64,000 nt of DNA from Azolla caroliniana (taxonomy: Eukaryota > Polypodiophyta). The position numbers and the translations under genes were made by a program. The stretch spans positions 4,774,001 through 4,838,000 of the forward strand of contig JBHGNT010000007.1 of assembly GCA_043228905.1 (NCBI GenBank), given 5' to 3'. The notes beneath the pieces were generated by a model. The model searched no databases. It saw only the letters and a program-made list of their open reading frames with translations, and was not told the DNA's origin. This document shows positions 35,948-46,800 of the stretch, piece after piece; the first letter of the stretch is position 1; each line of letters opens with the position of its first letter.

Positions 35948-36267
35948 AGGCAACCACACACGAAAGCTTTTCATTCCTTTCATGATTCATCCATTTCCCT
36001 CCCTTCCTTCTTCGATTCAGAGTGTCAGACAAGAGCAATGGTAGCAGTCATGACTCGTGAGTTGAGTTGATCTGATCTGATTGATTGATTGATTGCTTCC
36101 AACCCCACTCCTCCCCCTTAATCTGCTCTCTACCTCCTCCTCTTTCATTCATATCAGAGAATATGATGATGATGACCTAATTTTCAGAATACCTTCTCTG
36201 TCATTCCTCCCCATCCATAGCCTTACACTCTAATCTGGTTTGTACTGGTCTCTGTCTCTCACAGAGC

Positions 36268-36310
36268 AAAACCCTAAATCCTGTGCACGTCCATTTCCTC
36301 GAAACCCTAA
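36268..36310. promoter_or_regulatory. Two telo-box motifs (AAACCCTAA)
   Basis: Exact aaaccctaa at 36268-36276 and 36302-36310. Looser variants follow near 36333 and 36363. Telo-boxes are common near plant transcription starts and in 5' leaders. They sit 150-190 bp before the PADRE start codon. Confidence 0.6.
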
Positions 36311-36457
36311 CCCCCTTTTGCTTTTTCACAGATACCCTAAAACCTCCCCCGCTTGCAAAACACCTTAACCCTAGCTTCATCATCCTCCCTCAAACATCAT
36401 TTATCTGTTTCTACAAAACCCCTTTCTTCAGGAAACCTGTCACAAAGAAGAACAGCT

Positions 36458-37363
36458 ATGGGAAACACACTAACCTGCGGATTAGGGTCCGTTCCTTCTA
36501 AACACGTGGTCAAGCTCATCCACAGCAATGGCCTTGTCGAAGAGTTCCACAGACCTGTCAAAGCTCGAGAGCTCACTGTAGATTATCCTCACCATTTCAT
36601 CGTTAACTCTGAGGATCTCATCTTGAGCTTCAGCCATGGCGATGGCAACGGTGGAATTTCGAATCGTAACAGTTTACCTTCTAATCTCTCAGATGAAGAA
36701 GAAATGGAGATCGGGCAGATGTACTTCTTGTTGCCAAAAACAGTGTTTGATCATGATTACCGATCTTCTCGACTTGATCTCTCTGCCATCGCCACCATTG
36801 CTTCAAAAGCAAGGAAATCAACAAACCACAGGCGAAGATCAGGTCTTCATGCTTCTATGAAACAATTGGCTCCACTGCCACAGCTCCCTTCTTCTTCTCC
36901 ATCATCACCAGGCTTATATTTAAATGCCAAAGCAGAAGAAGATGGTGGTGATGACTCTGATAAGAATTCAGAAACAAAAACGAAGAAGACGAACACGAAA
37001 GATGCGCCATATCCCCCTCAACTAGACACAAAAGCCGACGATCCTGATGCGGATCAGAAGGTGAGATTTTCGAAAGAGTTTGTGCAGAAGCTTCTTGCAG
37101 AGACAAAGCTGAAGCTTCAATCTAATCCAAGAGGCGTCCTAGCCATGGATCCATCTAAAGGTCCTCTGAGTAATCTTTCTCGTTGCTCTTCTGTTAACGC
37201 AAACACAGACACAGTAACCATGGGTGGTGCCCTGGGTGTCATGATTTCTGCAGAGATGCAGACTGCATATACCCGACACATTCTGGATCGAAGCTTCGCA
37301 AGGCTTTGGCGACCTCCTCTTGATACCATCGCTGAAGATCATCAGATCCTGTTTTTAAGCTAA
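36458..37363 (+). CDS. PADRE (DUF4228) domain protein
   Basis: This intronless 301-codon gene encodes a plant DUF4228/PADRE protein. I chose ATG 36458 over the upstream in-frame ATG at 36353 because it gives the family's typical MGNTLTCG start. Gly2 suits N-myristoylation and Cys7 palmitoylation, so membrane association is likely. The conserved N-terminal block is VKLIHSNGLVEEFHRPVKARELTVDYPHHFIVNSEDL (here split: residues 18-36 and 37-54). A GQMYFLLP block follows near residues 86-94. A low-complexity S/P/K/D region spans about 140-205. Near 205-222 is VRFSKEFVQKLLAETK-like sequence, and RLWRPPLDTIAE ends the protein. The family is known for transcription responding to stress and pathogens; its biochemical activity is unclear. 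An upstream W-box cluster agrees with that. All other coding in the window is transposon-derived. Confidence 0.93.
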   Translation: MGNTLTCGLGSVPSKHVVKLIHSNGLVEEFHRPVKARELTVDYPHHFIVNSEDLILSFSHGDGNGGISNRNSLPSNLSDEEEMEIGQMYFLLPKTVFDHDYRSSRLDLSAIATIASKARKSTNHRRRSGLHASMKQLAPLPQLPSSSPSSPGLYLNAKAEEDGGDDSDKNSETKTKKTNTKDAPYPPQLDTKADDPDADQKVRFSKEFVQKLLAETKLKLQSNPRGVLAMDPSKGPLSNLSRCSSVNANTDTVTMGGALGVMISAEMQTAYTRHILDRSFARLWRPPLDTIAEDHQILFLS

Positions 37364-37849
37364 ACCAAAAAAACTTCCATATCTATATACCTCAGTGAAA
37401 TTCTCTCGGGTTTCCTTTTGCTCAGTAAAATCACGTCATCAGAAGAAAAGCACTTCCATCTCCATCTTCTTCATCAGTAAATATATAATGGCGAAAATCT
37501 CGTCTTAATTGCGAAAGACTGAGAGATATCTTTTCACCTCCCCATTCTGTTCTTCTTCTTCTTCATCATCATCAGAAATATATACTTCTGGTAAGTCTTA
37601 CAAGATTAAGGATTGAGATAGCGAAGATTCTATCTCCTACATCAGCAAATCCTCGGATCTTGCAGAAAGGCTTCGTCTGCATCTCATCATTCTCATGAAA
37701 TCGGGCTGTATGTAACATATGCCATAGCTGAAGAAGACGGAAATTTGGCACTGGCATGCAACCTTAAACAAATTGAAACACATGAGGGAGAGAGACAGAC
37801 AGACAGACGTTCAGTCTCCACCTCTGTCACATAAAATCGTTTCTGATAC

Positions 37850-38097
37850 TTACGCTAGAGGATTGTCTTCACCATTTTTGGATCTCTCCATCATCGACAA
37901 CCAGATCGACTCAGAGATCATAGTACTGTAATTTCTTCCTTGAATTGTGATCTTTTTCTCTTCAGAGGGATCAATACTACTTACTCTAGAGGATTGTCTT
38001 CACTACATTTTGGATCTCCATCATCTGACATCCAGATCGATTCGTTGATCATAATACTATCATTTGTTCCTTGGATTGTGATCTTTTTCTCTTCAGA
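37850..38097. repeat. Tandem duplication just downstream of the PADRE gene
   Basis: Two copies of roughly 120 bp share ctagaggattgtcttcac, ttggatctc, catccagatcgat-like words, and ttgtgatctttttctcttca. They differ at about a dozen positions. Confidence 0.88.
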
Positions 38098-39489
38098 GAT
38101 CAAAATATAATACCATATCAAAATTCTGTTTATACTCAACTCTTCTTGTTTACAATTGTTATTGGGTGTGACCATGAGAGCAAGAAACGACAATCAATAT
38201 ACCTTGCCATTATGTTATTTGCCAATCTTTAACAATGTCTGTCAATTTGTGATCACATTGAGCCAAATTTGGAATTCTGTCTACATTCTTACCATCCTCA
38301 CGAAACTGATCTGAATTGTGTTTAATTTAGTTTTTATGGATGCTTAAGAGATCCTTGGTTTTGTTCTTTTTACAGAAGTGAAGCTCGCTTCCTAGATGTT
38401 TCTTTAATTTAGTAGAGCACTTTAAGTGTAGGAATTTGGCGATGGTTCTTTTGGAGTAGAACTGAAATCGCGAAATTGTGGCATAATAATGGCTTAAACC
38501 GATTCAGGAGTTAACCAGTTTGGTTTGGTCTGGTTCGGCTTGGGGCCTCATGTGTACTGTTTGAGCCTTTAATGTCTTAAAGGTTTGGAGGGACATTTTT
38601 AAGAACATATATGGACTAACTTTAAAAAACCTGTAATATTATTATGTGTTGTATGAGTTTTTAACATTTAACCCTAACGAATAAGTTTTAGTTTTAGTTT
38701 GAGTCAATGTAATTCGTTAACTATGATTGTTAGCCGAAACCAAAGAGTGAATTTGTGGCTGGCCGCTGAACCACTTAATAGTTTGTACATCTCTTGAATG
38801 GTTTGGTTTGAATGGTTCAGGTTTGAAAGTTTTGGAGTTATTTTTTTTTTGAGTTCAAGACTCCCAAACCGAACGGAATTGAATTGTTGCCAATTACTAA
38901 GGCTATCCAAAGGTGTCTTCCCCCTCTTGTCTAAATAGCTTTTAGAGTGTGTATGTATCTTTCAATTGTGTTTTCCATAGATACTCCTTTTTCTTTCAAA
39001 TCTTTGTTAAGGGGTATATGAAGTGATGTCTTTTTTGACTAGTTAGGTATTGTAGGTTAAAAATTGTCATGTTTCCCCATTTTATTCCATGCCATTTGAT
39101 TGATTGTGTAACTTGTTGATCAAAAGCTTGTGAGGCATCTTGCGTTTGAGGATTTGGTCTTAATTCTAGAGCTACTTTGTAGTACATGCAATTTCTAAAT
39201 TTGGTAAGATTATTGGAGATCATGGACTAAATGGATATAATGTAACCACATGGTCTTCCATTAGCAACGTTTGCACTCTCATTGTATGATATTTCTATTG
39301 ACAAATTTCAAATTTTCTTTGAATTCTTTCAAGCATAGCTTTATACCTTTATATATTAATATGTTTTTGTGGCTGTTGAGCTCATCTTCAGTTTTAATAT
39401 AAAGTGTTACTTCGAAAAATATATCTCAAGCTTGAGAAGCATAGTTTCTTTGAATTTCTCATCTTCAAAATGTATTGTGGATATCAAAT

Positions 39490-39705
39490 GACACATGAAA
39501 CCTTGTCTAAACACTCATTTTGGTAGTCAATACAAACATACAAATGCAATTCACTTTGGATGTGGCATAGGTGTCTAGTCATCGATATCAATGACACGTC
39601 AAACCTTGTTCAAACTCTTATTTTGTTAGTACATGTATATATGCAAAGCCAAATAAATCATTTAGCATATGGCATAGGTGTCTTGTCATGGATGTAAATG
39701 ATTCC
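39490..39705. repeat. Tandem duplication, two ~105-bp diverged copies
   Basis: Shared words are caatgacac/acatgaaaccttgt, aactcttattttg/acactcattttg and ggcataggtgtct(a/t)gtcat. Divergence is greater than for the copies at 37850. Confidence 0.7.
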
Positions 39706-40984
39706 CATGTTATTAGTCAAGGGATTGCGAAATTGAGGCCCCTCAAGTTTCGCTACTCTTGGTTGATGATTGTTTCCTCCTCTGACTTTTCTAGAGCTTT
39801 CAAACCTCCTAAAATCATGTAATTCTCTTTTGATTTTCTAGAACATACCAAATCACTAAAGTTAGATATCAACATCTATCTTGGCATTGTCCATGCTTTC
39901 TATATGTACACGTAAACTCTTTGAAGGGCATTAGTCTTCTTCAAATATGTAGACTATTGGGCCCTAGTGGACTCTATTCATTTTTCTCTTAGTTTGATAG
40001 ATGTGTAACTATGTTGATTAGATGTAAGCATAATGAATATAGGGAATCCTTATTTTTCTCATATAATTCATAGAAAACCCTTTTGTTTATATTCAACCTA
40101 AATCTTATTTGTTCGTATAACCAACCCTATGTTGCTTTCATGTGTTGATATTCGACTTTTCCCACTCTTCAGTTCCACTTTTGAGAATGTATCAAATGAT
40201 GTTATGTTATCTAACAATGAAGTTTTACAATGGTTTTCCGTTAAGTTAACTCTCTTCCAATAAGACACGCTAACCAAACAAGATGATCAACTATCTTGTG
40301 TTTGGGTTGGAAACTTGCCTACACCACATCCGTCTTCATGTAGTTTTCAGCCCATTGATTGTCATCAAACGAGAAGGTATGTAGATGAGAGGATGAATGG
40401 ATGAGGGGAAGATAAGATAACTAAATGAAGTATCAAAACATGTGGCAAACAACAATTAACAATTAACTTCTAATGATTAACATTCATTTACTTGAGATCA
40501 ATATGAATTATGTTTTTTGCCCTAAAATAGAGAACCTAAAACATAATGGTCTAAAAAAATAGAGAACCTCAAACAAACTTTGGAATACAACCAAATGATT
40601 TATACTCTCACAACCATATGATCTTCTTGATGCCCATGCCATTGATTGTATTGATGCTCAAAAATATTGCCTAAGCACATTTTTTACGATGCACAATCAA
40701 TTTCATCAAGCACCCAAAGATGACTCACCATAAACCTTGAAGGTAATGAACGCTTTGTTCAATCCTTCTAATTCTTGAAGAACCTCACCATCTATGTCGG
40801 CAAATGGCCCTTCCTCATCTTGGTCATCATGCTTTGACTCATAAATACCAGCCCCAACCCTTTCCTCCTAGGTCAACTTTAGTTGCACATTGCCAAGATT
40901 AAGAGTGATTGACCACATTAGGTGGTTTCCTTCCATCAAGGAAGGCCAAGGTCAAGCTCTCCACATATCCCAAGCCCAAGGGGA

Positions 40985-41700
40985 CCCCGATATCACCCCT
41001 TGCCACACAGCTTAGCCCAATCAATAGTGCCAAAGAAAAATGGAAAACTTTGTGCATGTGTTAGATTGCCCAAAGTTGAATGCAAACATCAACTCCATCC
41101 TCAATGTCGTCGTCGGTTGTGAAACATACAATTTTTTTGATGACTTCATGCGGTTACAATTAGGTGTGACCAAGCTCCATTATTTTTTGTTGGTCTACAA
41201 ATTCACTCCCTATAGACCTTTCTATCCTCTACCTTGTGGACATCCTGTTGGATGTTCATCCTTTAGGAATTCAAGTTTGTTATTCTCCACATGCTTGGAA
41301 CCCAACACATGATAGTGGACGATCTCTCACCACAAAACTCTCAAGAGGAAGATGTGAGAGCTGACAATGACTTCCCCGATGTTGCCATCTTCTTCATTTT
41401 TGCCACCAACTTGGCCACCCCCAAACACGATGAGTTGGATAAGTGAATCGAATGACCATAGTTTTAGCAATTTTCCTCGAAGAATTCATGGATCATAAAG
41501 GTACAGACATATGATGCCATGTGGTCTTTGACCACGAGATAGACTACATGTTAAAAGAGACTATTTGCGGAGTGCATTTCTAAAGCAACAATGAAAATGT
41601 GTGGTGGCCCTTGGTATAGAAGGATGGACACTCATTCTAGAGAGTGTATGAGAAATGCTTGGGGCAAACCATGGCTAAGTCTTGTTAGATGTTTGGTGAG
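40985..41700 (+). pseudogene. Heavily decayed gypsy pol (RT, RNase H end, integrase zinc region)
   Basis: VPKKNGKL near 41028 and, after a frame change, DCPKLNANIN near 41063 match the RT motif PKKNGKWRMCVDYRKLN. CETYNFFDDF near 41120 matches the RT catalytic-region FLDGFSGY-like motif. VDDLSPQNS and NDFPD near 41310-41380 resemble the RNase H end (ADHLSR ... DFPDE) of Athila/Tat elements. HFxSNNENVWWPLV-like words follow near 41570. Every block is out of frame with the next, so it is a fossil. Confidence 0.6.
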
Positions 41701-42174
41701 TGTGAACATGGCCAGAAGGCCGTAATGTACATATTAGGTAGTAGTCCTAGGATATTGTCCAAATAGAGAGAGAGAGAGAGAGAGAGAGAATCCAAAATAA
41801 GCATGTTGGTGATCCACCTAATATGTTTCATGATAAAGAAATTAAGGGAACATTCACAATCTTTTCCAATAGGTTACGACGTAAGGCATTGATAGGTAAG
41901 GCCTAGCTAGGTTTTCCATATCACCTACTACGTCAAAGCCTAACTAGTTTTACAGAATATATTGTGATGTAAAGCATCGATAGGTAAGGCAGCATGTGGA
42001 CCATTGCACACATCACATTTATTCCCTTTTATTAACTCCATCGGCACCCTTTTCCTTTTATTTTTATTTACATTTCCTAATGTACATATGCACATGTTGC
42101 ACACCACCGACCTTGCTCGCTCCACCCGGTCTTCTCACCATTGCCAAAAATCCTCACGACGATGTATTATCGAT
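41701..42174. other. Unassigned sequence with (GA)n run
   Basis: Contains a GA run at about 41764-41788 and a repeated gataggtaaggc phrase (near 41892 and 41970). No gene is seen. Confidence 0.5.
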
Positions 42175-43265
42175 ACCCACCAAATGTGGCCGTTTGAGAT
42201 AGTCCCCACACATATGAATGTATTACATCCAGGATCCCATTGCTTACATTCCTCTCTTTCCGGAATGGTTGCCGATGTTGTTTGCCAAACTGACAGGATT
42301 CATAAACACCTGCAATCTCCTTCTCAATAAAGGTTGGGAATCCAGTTATGACTCCTTTCAACTGCATTCCTTTGCGCTTCTGGAGATTGATGTGGTCGAT
42401 TCTTTTGTGCCAGAGCTCTATACCGGTGTCGGTTTTATGGCCCTTGGCAAACATTGCCAATTTCATCTCGTGAGAGTAAAGGATGAACATTTGGCCTTCT
42501 CTTCGTCCGCAAGCGATAATTCGGCCTTCCTTATCGATGAAGCAACCTCCTTGATTGAACTGAACTTGCATGCCTTGTTCCACAATCTGGCTAACTAGGG
42601 CCAGAATCTTCGTTATAGTTGGAACATGTAAGACATTCTTGATGTAGGTCTGCTTGCCCTCTTTGTTGAATGAGACATTGCCGACATGCTAAATGGGGTG
42701 AATTGTGTCATCCCCAATTTCCACATGGCCGGGTTGTTCGGCTTTCGCAACTCTTGGAACCAATCTTCATGAGGCATCATGTGATTGGAAGCATCAGAGT
42801 CGACAAACCATACATTTTCTGAATTGGAGGTACTGGTCGAGCACGATGTCGTCATCGAATTTTCTCTATGCCGCCTTACGAACATTCTGCCATGATCGTC
42901 GTTGTCAAAATTTGAGGCGTGGTTGGTGAGTCGTTGGCTTGTGAAAGCCGACTCACTTTTCTTCTTCCAACACTCTGCCTCGTAGTGGCTGAATTTTCCA
43001 AAGTATCCACATTGTACAAAGTTGTTTTGTTGGCTTGGTTCAGCATGATTGCTCCCCCTTCTACCAGACGCTCCTCCTCGCGTGTTTGTGACGTCTTGAC
43101 GATAGTAGAAGTTGTGCTCATGGGAGTGCCCTTGGTTGTGTCGGCCTTGGCTGAATCGGCCTCTTCTTTCATGATTGTGCCCTCTTCCTCCGTCTGAACT
43201 CATATAGAGCATTTGTCCGTCTGATGTATTGCCTCTTGTTTAGATGTGATTTTCTTCGACCAGTA
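42175..43265 (-). pseudogene. Older copia: gag end, protease, pre-integrase (left part of host element)
   Basis: On the minus strand: a G/H/R-rich gag tail, a degenerate zinc knuckle (CGYFGKFSHYEAEC near 42970-43020, second Cys lost), protease VDSDASNHM near 42800 (catalytic DSG changed to DSD), then IELWHKRIDH near 42400 and CQFGKQHRQPF in pre-integrase. It stops near the start of integrase at 42175. Its upstream half is found at 53481-54003, across the gypsy insertion. Confidence 0.85.
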
Positions 43266-43291
43266 CCATTGTCAGGAATAGTACTAAAATA

Positions 43292-43884
43292 TGTTAGAAA
43301 TTGACGCTTTCAATTAACCTTCACCTCTCGGCCACAACCGAGGAAGCGCGAATCAATGCAGCAGAAAATCGAAAACACAGAGAGAGACTCGAATACACAG
43401 GGTTTAACGTGGAAAACCCTAGACGGGAAAAACCACGGGAGTGCAAAACTCCAACTATCACTATACGCTGGGAATGTACAATGGCGAGCTGCAAGGCGAC
43501 GACCTTGAGCTCGCTGTCCTCGCCACAGGCGGCGGTATTACACAGAGGCGTCGACCTCTTCCTTTCTCTCTCTCTCTCACGGCTGCTCTCACTTCGCTCC
43601 CTCTAAGTGGAAAACAGAAAAATGAGCAACAACACCAAAACTGTTTGCCCTAAGTCATATTTATACACATATGACTTTCGGGCTATTTACAAATATAGCC
43701 TCAAGGGCCCTTGGCAAACATATTCACAAATATGTCCCCGCATCCGGATCTCTCTCCGGGTACATTCGTCATCCGGCTCCGTAAACGGGGTCTTCATCCT
43801 CCGGTTCCGTAACCGCAACCGGGCTTGCCGTCATTCATCTCCGGACATCCGACCATCCCATCCGGAGGGACCGTAATCCCAACA
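43292..43884 (-). repeat. 3' LTR of young copia
   Basis: On the minus strand it starts TGTTGGGATTACGG and ends ...TTTCTAACA. A TATA motif (TATAAATA on the minus strand) lies near 43658-43665. It is about 99% identical to 48000-48592. Confidence 0.96.
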
Positions 43885-43894
43885 AACTCCCCCT

Positions 43895-46800
43895 TCACTT
43901 CGGCATGGGATGTCTCTCCAATCCGATCCTCTTCCGGCATGCTTCCAGCTTGTCGGGTGTGAGCCCCTTGGTCAGCATATCCGACCCGTTCTCGTCCGTG
44001 TGGATCTTCGTCAGCACGAACTCCTTGTCTTCTATCCTTTCCCGGATCCAGTGATATCTTCGCTGGATGTGCTTCGTCCGGGAGTGATAGGCCGCGTTCT
44101 TCGCAAGGTGGATGGCACTCTGACTGTCGCAGTAGAGTCGGTACTCCTCCTGCTGGATACCGAGCTCTCTAATGAAGTCCTTCATCCATATTATTTCCTT
44201 GCCGGCTTCAACAGCCGCCATGTACTCCGCCTCCGTGGTTGACAACGCAACCGTCTTCTGCAGCCTCGACTGCCATGAAACAGCTCCCCCTGCATACGTC
44301 ATCACATACCCCGATGTGGACCGGCTAGTATCTGCATCAGCCGACATATCCGAATCGGTAAAGCCGTCGAGTTCGGGCTTACCGGAGCTGAATCGGAGGC
44401 ACACGTTTGTCGTGCCCTTCAGGTATCGGAGTATCCACTTGGCCGCGTTCCAATGCTCTTTGCCGGGATTGCTCATGTACCGGCTCACCACTCCGACTGC
44501 ATATCCTATGTCCGGTCTTGTACACACCATTGCGTACATCAAGCTTCCGACGGTAGAGGCACGTGGTACTTTCATCATGTCCTCCTTCTCAGCCTTTGTC
44601 TTGGGGCTTTGCTTGCTGGACAGCTTGCAGTTTGCCGGGAGGGTTGACCCGACCGGTCTTGCTTCCGACATGTTGAACCGGTGAAGCACCTTTGTCACGT
44701 ACTTCTCCTGTGACAGCCACAACTGCTTCTTCTTCCGGTCCCGGATGATGTGCATCCCTAGTATTTGCCTCGCCGGACCCAGGTCCTTCATTGAGAAGGT
44801 TCGGTGAAGCGCTTTCTTCAGCATCCGTATCTTGACCTGGTCCTGTCCGACGATCAACATGTCGTCTACGTACAGAAGGAGTATTAGACAGTCTCCTCCT
44901 TCGAACTTCTTCACAAACACGCAGTGATCGGACTGCGTTTTGTGGTACCCTTCGTCGGTCATGAAAGAGTCGAACTTCCGGTACCATTGCCGGGGAGCCT
45001 GCTTCAGTCCGTAAAGGCTCTTCTTCAACCGGCACACCAGGTGCTCCTTCCCTTTCTTCTCGAATCCTTCCGGTTGCTGCATGTAGATCTCTTCTTCGAG
45101 GTCACCGTGAAGGAATGCCGTCTTCACGTCCATCTGTTCTACCTCGAGGTCCATGCTTGCCGCTATGCTCAGCACCGTCCGGATGGAGGTCATCTTCACT
45201 ACCGGGGCAAATATCTCGTCGAAGTCGACGCCCTTCTTCTGCTGGAACCCCTTCACCACGATCCTGGCTTTGTATCTCGGGGGGTTTCCGGCATCTCCCG
45301 GTTTCAGCTTGAACACCCACTTGTTTCGAAGTGCCCGCTTTCCTTTCGGCAACTCCACAAGTTCATATGTGTGGTTCTCATGCAGGGAATCCATCTCCTC
45401 CTGCATGGCACTTAACCACCTGCGGCTATGGGTGTCAAGCTTTGCTTCTTCAAAACTCTCCGGCTCCCCCTCGTCGGTTAGCAGCACATGCTCTGGTTCC
45501 GGAAATCTCCGGGGGGCCCTTCTCTCTCTTAGAGGATATCTCCGTTCCGGAGCTTCGGTAACCGGCTCCTCCGTTTCCTCTTCATCCGAATCCATTTCGG
45601 GATCGGGGCCGGTTCCGGTATCAGTTTCATCTTCCTCAGCCGGTTCTGTTTCTACATCGTCTTCGGCCGGATCCTCAAGTGCTAACCGGTCCCTTGCCGG
45701 TCGGGACTGCTCCTCATAGAGTTGATCCTCACCGGTCGACTTGGAGCTCTTCATCTTCTTCTCCGACTCCCAGTCGGCGAGTGTTTTGTCCTCCATGAAG
45801 ATGATATCACGACTCCTGAATATCTTCTTGTTGACCGGGTCCCATACTCGGTAGCCGAACTCGTCGTCGCCGTAACCGAGGAATATGCATGGCCGGGTCT
45901 TTGGATCTAACTTTCCTCTCCGGTCCTTTGCCACATGCACGTATGCGAGACACTCGAACACCTTCAGATGCCGGTAGGACACTTCCTTACCGGTCCACAC
46001 TCTCTGTGGCGTGTCTCCATCCAGGGGTACCGAGGGTGATCTATTTATCACATATGTCGCCGTCGACATTGCCTCAGCCCAAAATCCCTTGGGTAATTTC
46101 GCATGAGCTAGCAAGCTCCGGACCCTCTCCATTATGGTCCGGTTCATCCTCTCGGCCAGCCCGTTCAGTTCCGGCGTCTTCGGCACAGTAAACTCGAGCC
46201 GGATTCCCATCGAACGGCAATACTTCTCAAATTGCCCTCGGTATTCTCCTCCGTTATCCGCTCGTAGTGCTTTCAGCTTCTTGCCGGATTCTCTTTCCAC
46301 TCTCGCGTGGAGTTCTTTGAAGACGGACAATACTTGGTCCTTTGTCTTCAGCGGTGCCGTCCACAACTTCCGGCTATGGTCATCTATGAATGTTACGAAG
46401 TACTGGGCTCCGCCATGTGACTTCGTTTCTACCTGACACACATCAGTGTGTACCAACTCCAATGGTACACTACGTCTCGTCGGTGGCCTTGAGTGGAAGG
46501 AGGTTCGGTTCTGCTTACCGGCCAGGCAATCGGTGCACTTCTCCAGGTGCACGTGCTTCACTGGAATAAGGTTGTCTTCTGCAAGCCTCTTCATCCCCTT
46601 CTCACTCATGTGGCACAGTCTCTTGTGCCACAGCTCACCGGCAGTGTCGGCTGCCACGTTCAACTCCTCCGGACACAACCAGGCACTCATAAGGTACAAT
46701 GTGTTGAATTTCCGGGCCCGGGCCACTATTAGGCTCCCCTTGCTGAACTTCATTACGCCGTTCCGGATGCTACCTGCATAGCCTTCATCGTCTAGCCTCC

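Larger units (their letters stand above)
37364..40980. other. Downstream intergenic sequence
   Basis: AT-rich sequence with two local tandem duplications (listed separately) and no supportable gene. The first few hundred bases probably include the PADRE 3' UTR. Confidence 0.5.

Noticed and set aside
36353-36457. Upstream in-frame start for the PADRE gene
   Set aside because: The added 35 residues are S/T/L-rich and would bury the conserved MGN start. ATG 36458 fits the family.
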